A DNA stretch of 64,000 nt from Ardenticatenaceae bacterium (GTDB lineage: Bacteria; Chloroflexota; Anaerolineae; Promineifilales; Promineifilaceae). A program made the position numbers and the translations under genes. The notes under the pieces are model-generated. The model made no database searches. It was given only the letters and a program-made list of their open reading frames with translations, and was not told the origin of the DNA. The stretch is taken from contig JACKCC010000014.1 in assembly GCA_020634245.1 (NCBI GenBank), positions 243,927 through 307,926 on the forward strand, read 5' to 3'. Position 1 is the stretch's first letter. Every line of letters begins with the position of its first letter. Shown here piece by piece: positions 42,535 to 50,348 of this stretch.

Positions 42535-43587
42535 TTAGACTTTTTGCTCAAATCGGCGGACTTCGGCCATCAAGCGTTTAGGCTGCCCATCGAATTTGCG
42601 CCAATCCAACTCGTTGCGGGTGAGCTTCCATAAGACGTCGGTCAGGGCGGCGTTGACTGGCGTGGCGATGCCGTTGTCCATACCTGCTTTGGCAATCGCG
42701 CCGTTGTGGAAGATGACTTCACTTTTGCCTATACTGGCGGTCAGATCGATGTGGAAGGAGGGCATTTTGTCACCGCGTCCGCTGGCTACCAGCCGGGTCA
42801 TGATGGGTTTGAGCAAGGCTCTGGGGACCCGATTGACGGCGCCAGCCAGCCGTTTGGCTGGTGAACCGGGCAAATCGACGACTTTCAGCCCCAGTTTTTT
42901 CATGACGGCCAGGGTTTCTTGCAGCATGCGCACTTCCAAATCGAACATGGCAGCCGATTTGTAGACGGTTTCCGGCGGGCGGTTTAAAATGGCTGACGTG
43001 GCATTGCCGATGATGTTGAGCATGGCTTTGGACCACTTCATCGACTGGTAATCTTTGATGTCGCTGGTCTGAACGCCAGCCTGATTGAAAAAGTTGACCC
43101 ATTGTTTGATGTTTTGACCGTTTTGTGTGGGGGCCAAGGCTAATCCACGGTCTTCTTTTTCGACGACGAGACGATTGATAGTTTCTTTGCTGATGGGGAT
43201 GGTGAAGGAACCGGCGATGATGTGTTCGGCACCGTATTGGTCGATATACGGCCGTTCCACGCCAATTCCGTTCTGAATGGTGATAATTGTTTTGGGTGAG
43301 GGACAGAACGCAACCAACGGATCCAGCGCCGCTTTCAAATCGTATGATTTTACACCCATGAGAATCAAATCATAATCGGCACCGGCCATGAAAGCCTGCG
43401 CCACAGAGGAGACCGCTTTGGGCTGGGCGACGCGGCTCTGGCCGCCCTGGACGATGGTCAGACCGTTGGTGTTGATAACGTGGGCCGTTGCCTCCATGTC
43501 TACAAATGTTACGTCGTGGTGGGCCAGACAAAGTTGTGACCCCAGATAACCGCCTACGGCTCCCGCTCCATACACGAGGATTTTCAT
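42535..43587 (-). CDS. 2-dehydropantoate 2-reductase family protein
   Basis: 350 residues from ATG 43587 (MKILVYGAGAVGGYLGSQL); a longer open frame upstream only overlaps fmt. The N-terminal NADP Rossmann domain has GAGAVGG. ILMGVKSYD and TIQNGIGVE are the family nicotinamide-side motifs. The C-terminal domain has the catalytic-Lys region MKWSKAMLNIIGNATSAI. The family reduces ketopantoate to pantoate for CoA, but many paralogs act on other ketoacids, so no symbol is given. It starts 14 bases after fmt and is probably co-transcribed. Confidence 0.85.
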   Translation of the reverse strand: MKILVYGAGAVGGYLGSQLCLAHHDVTFVDMEATAHVINTNGLTIVQGGQSRVAQPKAVSSVAQAFMAGADYDLILMGVKSYDLKAALDPLVAFCPSPKTIITIQNGIGVERPYIDQYGAEHIIAGSFTIPISKETINRLVVEKEDRGLALAPTQNGQNIKQWVNFFNQAGVQTSDIKDYQSMKWSKAMLNIIGNATSAILNRPPETVYKSAAMFDLEVRMLQETLAVMKKLGLKVVDLPGSPAKRLAGAVNRVPRALLKPIMTRLVASGRGDKMPSFHIDLTASIGKSEVIFHNGAIAKAGMDNGIATPVNAALTDVLWKLTRNELDWRKFDGQPKRLMAEVRRFEQKV

Positions 43588-43601
43588 GTTTTCGTCTCCA
43601 A

Positions 43602-44552
43602 TTATCGGCCGCCGGTTAAGTTGTGGTCCAGCTTGCTGTTGATGAAATCGGGCCGGCCGCGCAGGAATTCGCTGCTGGACATGGCGCGTTTGCCGGCCAA
43701 TTGTATCTGATTCAAGGCTAATCCGCCGTCCTGAGTGAGGACAACGGCTGTGTCTCCTACCCTCACCACCTCGCCTGGCACACCCGAAGGGAGACGGCCG
43801 TACACCGGTTCCGCCGCCAACACCTTCAATAACTGCCCTTCCCAATAGGTGAATGCACCCGGCCAGGGTGTCATCGCCCGGATGTGGCGATCCAGTTCGG
43901 CGCTGGTTTTGTGCCAGTCAAGCTGGCCATCGGCCTTGCTGATCATGGGGGCATAGGTGGAGAGGCTGTCATCTTGGGCTGTGGCAGTGATACGGCCGTT
44001 CACAATATCATCCAGATACTCATCCAGCATGGACGCGCCCAGTTCTGCCAATCGATCGTGCAAGGAAGCAGCCGTTTCGTCAGGGTGGATGGGGATGGCT
44101 TGTTGGACATACATCGCCCCTGTGTCCAGCCCGACATCCATTTGCATCAGCGTTACGCCAGTTTGGGCGTCGCCGGCCATGATGGCGTGCTGGATGGGTG
44201 ACGCGCCCCGCCAGCGGGGCAGCAGAGAGGCATGAACGTTGAGGCAGCCCAGCGGCGGCAAATCCAGTACGTGTGGCCGCAAAATCTGGCCAAAGGCGGC
44301 GACGATGATCATGTCCGGCTGCCACTGGCGCAGCGGCGCGGCGGCTTCTTCGCTGCGTAATGATTTGGGTTGGTAGACGGGGATGTTGGCGGCAACGGCC
44401 GTTTCTTTGACTGGTGGCGGCTGCATCTGCTTGCCCCGGCCGGCGGGCCGGTCCGGCTGGGTGACGACGCCCACGATTTCCTGCGTGGCGATTAATTTTT
44501 GCAATACGGGCACAGCAAAGTCGGGCGTACCCATAAAAACGATTCTTGTCAT
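43602..44552 (-). CDS. fmt: Methionyl-tRNA formyltransferase
   Basis: 316 residues. The start MTRIVFMGTPDFAVPVL is diagnostic. VVTQPDRPAGRGKQ binds formyl-tetrahydrofolate. The active-site region is VHASLLPRWRGASPIQHAIM, with TGVTLMQMDVGLDTG. The C-terminal OB-like domain has LKVLAAEPV. It formylates initiator Met-tRNA. The usual partner def is not seen next to it. Confidence 0.96.
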   Translation of the reverse strand: MTRIVFMGTPDFAVPVLQKLIATQEIVGVVTQPDRPAGRGKQMQPPPVKETAVAANIPVYQPKSLRSEEAAAPLRQWQPDMIIVAAFGQILRPHVLDLPPLGCLNVHASLLPRWRGASPIQHAIMAGDAQTGVTLMQMDVGLDTGAMYVQQAIPIHPDETAASLHDRLAELGASMLDEYLDDIVNGRITATAQDDSLSTYAPMISKADGQLDWHKTSAELDRHIRAMTPWPGAFTYWEGQLLKVLAAEPVYGRLPSGVPGEVVRVGDTAVVLTQDGGLALNQIQLAGKRAMSSSEFLRGRPDFINSKLDHNLTGGR

Positions 44553-44677
44553 GGCGGCATTCTATCCCAGGAACGGCCGTTTGCAAATGAGTACGGATTT
44601 TTTATTGACGAGAAGTGCCTGGCACTATTTATACCAACTATCAATAAGAGTTCCGCCTACCGTTTGCAAATTCACCA

Positions 44678-44707
44678 TTGACGAATCAAGGGTATCACCC
44701 TTACAAT
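44678..44707 (+). promoter_or_regulatory. Promoter of the DUF4870-type gene
   Basis: TTGACG (44678-44683), 18 bases, TACAAT (44702-44707). It resembles the promoter at 45217-45245 closely (both TTGACGAA.CA.GGG then TACAAT). Confidence 0.75.
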
Positions 44708-44750
44708 GAAGTGAATCTGCTAACTATTTTTATTTGTAGGAGGTCAAACT

Positions 44751-45149
44751 GTGACTGAAGAATTTGAACCGACCGATGGTAATGAATTTGAAGAAAAAGT
44801 TCCGATTACCGAAGAGCCAATGAGCGGCATGGACGGTATTACGGATGATGACAAGTTGTGGGCCTTTTTGGCTTACGTATTTACGCCGATTGTTCCCATC
44901 ATTTTGATGTTGATGGAAGATAAAAAGAATCGGCCGTTTATTAAGGCACACAATGCGCAGGCTTTGGCCTGGGGTATTGTCAACGTGATTGGTGGTACAA
45001 TTTTAAGCTCGGTACTGTTTTTCTGCCTGGGTGCTCCCTCGATCATTATCTGGGCAGTTGGTGTTTATTGGGGTTGGCAGGCCTATCAAGGCCAAGAAGT
45101 GACCATCCCCTTTGTAACCGATTTTGTCAAAAAGCAGGGCTGGGCATAA
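44751..45149 (+). CDS. DUF4870-type small membrane protein
   Basis: 132 residues from GTG 44751 with a strong AGGAGG RBS. An acidic N terminus (~1-35) is followed by the DUF4870/Tic20-like core: DDKLWAFLAYVFTPIVPIILML, RPFIKAHNAQALAWGI, and a final TM. Three to four TMs. The family has no established function. Its own promoter and terminator make it a single-gene unit. Confidence 0.85.
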   Translation: MTEEFEPTDGNEFEEKVPITEEPMSGMDGITDDDKLWAFLAYVFTPIVPIILMLMEDKKNRPFIKAHNAQALAWGIVNVIGGTILSSVLFFCLGAPSIIIWAVGVYWGWQAYQGQEVTIPFVTDFVKKQGWA

Positions 45150-45176
45150 CCGGTAGATTGTTCGGAAATGTGGAAA

Positions 45177-45202
45177 AGGCGTGTGAAAGACACGCCTTTT
45201 TT
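45177..45202 (+). terminator. Terminator after the DUF4870-type gene
   Basis: AGGCGTGT (45177-45184) pairs with ACACGCCT (45190-45197), five-base loop, then a six-T run (45197-45202). Confidence 0.92.
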
Positions 45203-45216
45203 CTTGCCGGTTTGTG

Positions 45217-45245
45217 TTGACGAACCAGGGGAGCCTGCCTACAAT
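45217..45245 (+). promoter_or_regulatory. Promoter of the DUF4013-type gene
   Basis: TTGACG (45217-45222), 17 bases, TACAAT (45240-45245). It begins 15 bases after the preceding terminator. Confidence 0.78.
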
Positions 45246-45292
45246 CTGATAATAATTGTTTTTTCATGATTGCAAAACAGGAGGTTTTTGGC

Positions 45293-46006
45293 ATGGATGT
45301 TGCTAAAGCATTTACGTTTGTGACTGAAGATGAACGTTGGATGGGTAAAATTGGAATCGGAGCCCTGGTTTCACTAGCCTCTTTTTTGATTGTCCCTATC
45401 CCGCTGCTGGTTGGTTATCTGGTCGGGATTACGCGTAATGTGAAGGATGGTGTGGAACGGCCGTTACCGGAATGGGACGATTTCGGTCAACTATTCAAAG
45501 ATGGCTTGTCGGTAATAGTGGGCCAGATTGTTTATACCCTGCCATTCTGGATCATTATGTGTATTGCTATTGTTGCCAGTGTAGGGCTGGGCGGTCTGGC
45601 CGATGGTAATGTCAATGAAGATGTGGTCGCTACCGGGTTTTTGGCAACCTGGGGGCTGGTCATTTGCCTCAGCCTGATTTTTGCGATTGTGCTGTTTTTC
45701 CTCAGCCCAGCTATTGTGATTCAATACATTCGGACGAACGAATTGGGCGCGATGTTTCGCTTCGGTGAAGTTGTGGCCATTGCTCGTGAAAACATCAGCG
45801 ACATCGTCATCACCGCCCTGGCGACATTTTTAGCCAGTTTTGTGATCAGCACCGTCATCGGGGTGTTTAGCGCCATTCCTATCATTGGCTGGTGCGGCGG
45901 TCCCATTCTTGGTATTGCTGTCGGGCCTTATTTAACGGCCGTTACCGGTCATCTCTACGGTCAAATTGCCGCCAAAGGGGAAAGCAAAGAGGCCAAATCC
46001 GCTTAA
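45293..46006 (+). CDS. DUF4013-type multi-TM protein
   Basis: 237 residues from ATG 45293 with AGGAGG upstream; an ATG nine codons earlier lies before this RBS. The core matches DUF4013: DERWMGKIGIGALVSLASFLIVP, LLVGYLVGITRNV, LPEWDDFGQLFKDGL, and about six TMs. Function unknown in the family. It shares promoter sequence with the preceding gene, so the two are probably co-regulated. Confidence 0.85.
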   Translation: MDVAKAFTFVTEDERWMGKIGIGALVSLASFLIVPIPLLVGYLVGITRNVKDGVERPLPEWDDFGQLFKDGLSVIVGQIVYTLPFWIIMCIAIVASVGLGGLADGNVNEDVVATGFLATWGLVICLSLIFAIVLFFLSPAIVIQYIRTNELGAMFRFGEVVAIARENISDIVITALATFLASFVISTVIGVFSAIPIIGWCGGPILGIAVGPYLTAVTGHLYGQIAAKGESKEAKSA

Positions 46007-46065
46007 AAAACCCAGATTTAATCTGTGATATCAGTGAAATCTGAGGACCAACCATCAAAAGCAAA

Positions 46066-46094
46066 GAGGCGCGCCGGGTAGTCGGGCGCGCCTC
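46066..46094. terminator. Bidirectional terminator-like hairpin
   Basis: GAGGCGCGCC (46066-46075) and GGCGCGCCTC (46085-46094) form a perfect 10-bp stem between convergent genes. The T-runs are weak (TT downstream, and AAAAGCAAA upstream for the reverse strand). Just before it the spacer word ATCTGTGATATCAGTGAAATCTG occurs. Confidence 0.65.
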
Positions 46095-46125
46095 TTGCGT
46101 TAGGGGGGAAGAGGTAGGCAGTCAG

Positions 46126-47223
46126 TTAGCTGTGTTTCAAATCATCCACGTCTTCAACCGGTAAAGTTTCCAGAATAGAATTGATTTTATCCGGGTTTTC
46201 GGTAATCGGTTCTTCTTCACGCGGATTGTAACCGGCATGGAAGGGATACGGCCGTGTTCCCATACGGGTTAGCGTGGCTGCGCCCAGTCCGATTGAGCCG
46301 ATAATCACAGTCAAGAAGCCTTCACCAAACATGAAGGGCGTTGCCCCAATCAAGCCGATGCCAAAGGTGAGTGCGGCTGTACCCAAAGCTGCCGTTACCG
46401 GCAGGCTGCGGTTTTGCAAGTTCATCTTTTCGGCCAGCCAGCGGCCCGCCAAATCGCCCATAGTAATCCAGCCAAAAAGCATAGCGGCGAAAAAGCCTAC
46501 AGCTAACAGGAAGACGATAGGGAAGCCCAGGATGCCGATGCAGACGAGCACTAGAATTGCTGAAGTGACCACCAACAAGACGAGGAGTATGGGAACGGCA
46601 ACGGCCGTTAACATGCCTACTGCGCCACTTGTAACCGGCTGCCGGCGGACAGCGGATTCAGCCTGGTTCAAATGATTGGGCAGCAAGGACGCCACACCAA
46701 AGGCCAACAGTGCCAGTACCAGCGTTTGTCCAGCCGCTTCGGCTACACCGCCAAAGAACTGGCGGGCTGCTGAGGGCGGGCGAATTTCAATATCGGGTAT
46801 TTCAGGCGGAGCCGGTGGTTCAAATTGGGCCGCAAGTTCAGAAAACACAGGAGCAAAGTTTTCGCCAAAGGAAGCGGCCGTGCAGTTGATACCCATTTCT
46901 GTGTCATCGGTCAGGCTGCCGCCCAGTAAAGCACACTCACCATCGATAACGGCCGTGCCCGTTGCTGTCAAATTCCCGCCAAAAAGCACAATGTCACCGT
47001 CAACTGTCCCAGAAATGGTGGCATTGCCGCCAAATAAAGCGACATTTCCTTTAACCGTAGCCCCCTCTTCGACAGTCAGGTCTTCACCAAAAAGTGCAAT
47101 GTCATTACGGATCGTTTCATCAGTTTCGACAACTGTCCCGTTGGACTGAGCCAGTACAGCGCTGGTACTTATCAACAGTAACAGCAGCACCGTCATTAAT
47201 ATTAAAATACGTTTTTGTTTCAT
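46126..47223 (-). CDS. Bactofilin-like polymer-forming membrane protein
   Basis: 365 residues. A signal peptide (ending VLAQSNG) is followed by a beta-helical polymer-forming (bactofilin-like) stretch (~30-125) with GNVALFGGNATISGTVDGD and similar steps. A linker comes next, then four or so TMs (~155-320) and a cytosolic tail ending DVDDLKHS. This places the beta-helix outside the cell, unlike cytosolic bactofilins. It is the last gene of the sigma/anti-sigma operon and may be an envelope effector or sensor of that system. Confidence 0.75.
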   Translation of the reverse strand: MKQKRILILMTVLLLLLISTSAVLAQSNGTVVETDETIRNDIALFGEDLTVEEGATVKGNVALFGGNATISGTVDGDIVLFGGNLTATGTAVIDGECALLGGSLTDDTEMGINCTAASFGENFAPVFSELAAQFEPPAPPEIPDIEIRPPSAARQFFGGVAEAAGQTLVLALLAFGVASLLPNHLNQAESAVRRQPVTSGAVGMLTAVAVPILLVLLVVTSAILVLVCIGILGFPIVFLLAVGFFAAMLFGWITMGDLAGRWLAEKMNLQNRSLPVTAALGTAALTFGIGLIGATPFMFGEGFLTVIIGSIGLGAATLTRMGTRPYPFHAGYNPREEEPITENPDKINSILETLPVEDVDDLKHS

Positions 47224-47241
47224 CGTTCTATCTCCTAGCGG

Positions 47242-47793
47242 TTACAACCGGTTCTGTGCCGGTTGTGGTTGGAGAACAAACTGCTGGAAAACCCCGCCCC
47301 ACAGGGAGACCACGCCTACCAACACTAATAACCACCCGACAATGGCCGGCTGCTGTACCACAAACTCACCCGCCCCACGCAAACCAGCGCCGATCACCGT
47401 GATCGCTACCTGGAACATTCCGCTCAACGACTGCCACAGTGTTCGCCATAAAGCTGGCTCGCTCAAGGTGGAGCCAAGCCGGTTGTAAATCCAAAGGCCC
47501 AGCAACATAGGCAAGGTGCCGCCCAACAGCAGCAGAGTATATAGCGCGCTCATTGTCCAGACCCGCATGCGTGAATTAGGCAGCCGGGCCAGCGTACGCT
47601 GAGCAAAATCAGCGGCCGGTGCAACGGCGGGCGTCTGCCGGAAGAGCAGGTCTACTGCCAGCAGGGCTTGCCACTCACGGTTACAGGATGGACACGCGCG
47701 CAGGTGAGCCTCCAGCATCTCCTGGTGGAAATCTGCAAGCTCACCATCGAGCGCGTCCATCATTAGCATGTAAGCGTTTTCGTGTTCCATCAT
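47242..47793 (-). CDS. Zinc-finger anti-sigma factor
   Basis: 183 residues from ATG 47793, with TTGGAG just before; an ATG at 47790 is equally possible. Residues ~10-40 hold the ZAS motif HxxxCxxC (AHLRACPSCNREW). A cytoplasmic linker and two TMs follow (~90-110 and ~155-175). It binds the adjacent ECF sigma factor until an envelope signal releases it. The gene follows the sigma gene by 45 bases. Confidence 0.88.
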   Translation of the reverse strand: MMEHENAYMLMMDALDGELADFHQEMLEAHLRACPSCNREWQALLAVDLLFRQTPAVAPAADFAQRTLARLPNSRMRVWTMSALYTLLLLGGTLPMLLGLWIYNRLGSTLSEPALWRTLWQSLSGMFQVAITVIGAGLRGAGEFVVQQPAIVGWLLVLVGVVSLWGGVFQQFVLQPQPAQNRL

Positions 47794-47838
47794 ATGCTCC
47801 AATACGTAAAATCTCTCTTTTTCTCTCTCATGGTTAGT

Positions 47839-48450
47839 TTATACGGCCGTTTCCAAAGTCAGCGCCGCCGGAGTCAACCCATTCGCCATGCTCACTTCCG
47901 CCAACTGGCGGCGGGCACGAAACAGCCGCGACTTAATAGCGCTGACTGTTGTATCCATCATTTCGGCAATTTCCTCATAAGACATCTCATGCCAGTAGCG
48001 CAAGACAACCGCCTGCCGGTAATCCTCTGGCAGCTCTTGCAGCAGCGATTGAACCATTTCTTGTTGTTCATTCATTTCCATCTGTGCTTCCGGTCCTTTC
48101 TGCCCGTCCGACATAAGCGCCGGGTGAGGCGGTAATGGTTCATCAATAGAAAGCAGTAAAGCGCGTCGTTTGCGTATCAAATCAATACAATAATTAGATG
48201 TAATCGACAGCATCCACGTACTAAACTTATGATCCGGGTTATACGTATGCAGGCGGGTATAGGCACGAATAAACGCCTCTTGGGCCGCCTCTTCTGCCTC
48301 ACCCGGATTATTCAGCATACGGTAAGCCAGGTTATAAACCGGCCTTTGATAGGCCTCAATGAGCTTGCCAAATGCTGTTTGGTCGCCTCGCCTGGCTTGT
48401 TCCAGCCAGACCTGTTCTTCATTCAACACTTCAATCTCCTGACAATTCAC
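47839..48450 (-). CDS. ECF sigma factor (SigE/SigW-like)
   Basis: 203 residues. Region 2: FGKLIEAYQRPVYNLAYRML, EAAQEAFIRAYTRLHTY and FSTWMLSITSNYCIDLIRK. Region 4: LQELPEDYRQAVVLRYWHEM and IAEMMDTTVSAIKSRLFRAR. It should drive an envelope-stress regulon including its own operon. No RBS stronger than GGAG is seen upstream. Confidence 0.94.
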   Translation of the reverse strand: MNCQEIEVLNEEQVWLEQARRGDQTAFGKLIEAYQRPVYNLAYRMLNNPGEAEEAAQEAFIRAYTRLHTYNPDHKFSTWMLSITSNYCIDLIRKRRALLLSIDEPLPPHPALMSDGQKGPEAQMEMNEQQEMVQSLLQELPEDYRQAVVLRYWHEMSYEEIAEMMDTTVSAIKSRLFRARRQLAEVSMANGLTPAALTLETAV

Positions 48451-48602
48451 CCACCATTACGTGCGATGATGCAGAAAGTTTCAAGCAATTTTCTCCAATT
48501 CAAAAATTGTCAATAATCTTTCCATACAGGATAGAATGAAAAACGAAAAACGCAAAGAGGTGAACTAAATGTCGGTGTCTGGAACCTTTGTTGACAAACT
48601 GA

Positions 48603-48631
48603 ATTACAAAAGTCTGCCAGACTTTTGTAAT
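48603..48631. repeat. Perfect 13-bp hairpin
   Basis: ATTACAAAAGTCT (48603-48615), loop GCC, AGACTTTTGTAAT (48619-48631). It lies in a 301-base gene-free gap (48451-48751) in which I see no coding potential. Confidence 0.85.
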
Positions 48632-48664
48632 CTCTCGTGGCAAGATTTGTTGATAGTTATGCAG

Positions 48665-48727
48665 AGTGCTAGGCACAGGGCTTCAGGTCACGCATAAACC
48701 AGGCCGTTCTGCCCTGTGCCTGGCACT
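48665..48727. repeat. AGTGCCTGGCACT-type inverted repeat
   Basis: AGTGCTAGGCACAGGGC (48665-48681) and GCCCTGTGCCTGGCACT (48711-48727) pair over 17 bases with one mismatch across a 29-base loop. The core word AGTGCCTGGCACT also occurs at about 44615, upstream of the DUF4870 promoter. Confidence 0.8.
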
Positions 48728-48751
48728 AAATTGTTAGATTAAAAGAAGAAT

Positions 48752-50224
48752 CTACAAGGGAAGTTTTATTGTGAATGTGCTGCCCACATCCACTTTGCTG
48801 GTAACGGAGATTTCGCCTTCGTGGGCTTCCACCAGGCTTTTCACGATAGCCAATCCCAGACCCGTGCCCACCGCTTTTGATTGGTGGCCTTTTACCCGGC
48901 GGAAACGGTCAAAAATGTGGGGGAGTTCATCTTCGGGGATGCCGTAACCATTGTCTTTGACATTCACAAAGGCATAGCGGCCTTTCATGCCCGTCTCGAT
49001 ATTCACGATACCGCCCTCAGGCGTATATTTGATGGCGTTGGAAATTAAATTGAGTAGAACGCGCTCAATTTGCTTTTCGTCGGCGGTGATGATGACGGGC
49101 TGGGGAACTTCTTCCTGGTGCAGCGTGATGTTTTTCTCCATGGCCAGGGCAGCAATTGATTCGGTGGTTCGCCGCATCAACAAAGCGAGATCAAAGCTGG
49201 AACGTTCCAGCAAAATGGGGCTGCCCGACTGCAATTTTTCAATGTCCAGGATGTTGTTGACGATTTCCAACAGGTTTTCTTCGCTGCGCAAGATGATTTT
49301 GGCAATTTGTACCTGTTGGTCCCGCGCCAGTTCGCGGTCACGAAGAATGGAAGAGTAGCCTTTAATGCTGGTCAACGGTGTACGCATGTCATGCGTTAAC
49401 ACGGCCAGGAAGGCATCTTTATCTTTGCTGACTTGCTCTAATTCTCTGTTGGTTTCTTCCAAATCTTTTGTGCGCAGGGCGACTAATTCTTCTAGATGTT
49501 CCATTTGCAGCCTGGTTTTGCTGACGTAGAGGCGGAAGGAATAGGCTGACAGCACAATCGGCAGGAAGAAGATGGCAATCCCTAAAAAATTGAACTGCTG
49601 CACGGCCACAGCCAAAATACCGCCGCCTACGCTCATGACCAGCACGTTGATGGGAATGGCCCAGCGGTGTTCCAACCAGATTTCCAATGGCGGGATTTTG
49701 TTTTGTAAATGCAGAAGGCCAATTAGCAGCCACAGGTTTACTTGGTCGTGAAAAATGGCGGCCAGAAGCCAGGGGATGGTTGCGGCCAGGATAGGGATTC
49801 CGGCCAATGCTGTTTTAGCAGCCTGGAAGATCAAACCGGCTACGACGATGGCAATGGCGCTCATGCCGATATTGAACCCGATTCGTTCGGCAGCGCCTTT
49901 CCAGCCGGGCCAATTTTTGCGTAAACTGGGTAGGGCAACGGCCGTTACCGCTGAAGCCGCCACAAGCGCCGCCGCCGTTGTTCCGTACAAAGAGACAACT
50001 GCCAGGGAAACGGCCGTACTGACCTCTACCGTGACACTGCCCCCAACCAGGGACGTAGAGGTAATTTGCGAGGCGACAGCCAACAAAAGCAACAAGGTGA
50101 AGAGAAGCAGCGGGTCATAAGTGGGCACTTGAGTAATGCCCCACACAACCAGGATAAGCCCTAAAATGCTGATGATAGCCAGGTAAATGTTACGTGGCCC
50201 AAACGCCTTTTTGCTTAAATCCAT
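48752..50224 (-). CDS. Membrane sensor histidine kinase
   Basis: 490 residues from ATG 50224 (MDLSKKAFGPRNIYLAI) with AAGGAAGAG upstream. About seven N-terminal TMs (~10-230), a coiled coil, HisKA with FLAVLTHDMRTPLTSIKGY, and HATPase with LLNLISNAIKYTP, DNGYGI and GTGLGLAIV. No receiver is adjacent, so the partner is elsewhere. The fully formed catalytic motifs contrast with the kinase homologue at 55.3 kb. Confidence 0.92.
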   Translation of the reverse strand: MDLSKKAFGPRNIYLAIISILGLILVVWGITQVPTYDPLLLFTLLLLLAVASQITSTSLVGGSVTVEVSTAVSLAVVSLYGTTAAALVAASAVTAVALPSLRKNWPGWKGAAERIGFNIGMSAIAIVVAGLIFQAAKTALAGIPILAATIPWLLAAIFHDQVNLWLLIGLLHLQNKIPPLEIWLEHRWAIPINVLVMSVGGGILAVAVQQFNFLGIAIFFLPIVLSAYSFRLYVSKTRLQMEHLEELVALRTKDLEETNRELEQVSKDKDAFLAVLTHDMRTPLTSIKGYSSILRDRELARDQQVQIAKIILRSEENLLEIVNNILDIEKLQSGSPILLERSSFDLALLMRRTTESIAALAMEKNITLHQEEVPQPVIITADEKQIERVLLNLISNAIKYTPEGGIVNIETGMKGRYAFVNVKDNGYGIPEDELPHIFDRFRRVKGHQSKAVGTGLGLAIVKSLVEAHEGEISVTSKVDVGSTFTIKLPL

Positions 50225-50348
50225 GAAGCTTCTCTTCCTTGAGAAAATGGTTTGTTGCACAGGTGTCATGATAAGCAGCAAGAAATCCCCATGATCTTGA
50301 ACTGCATGTATCATGGGGATTATTCTTAATTCTTGCTAAACAAGGTCA

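Noticed and set aside
43588..43845. N-terminal extension of the ketopantoate reductase
   Set aside because: It lies inside fmt in another frame. The family start MKILVYGAGAVGG at 43587 is clear.
48580..48600. GGAACC TTTGTTGAC resembling an ECF -35 element
   Set aside because: It points away from the ECF operon, toward the end of a convergent gene, with no matching -10 or gene.
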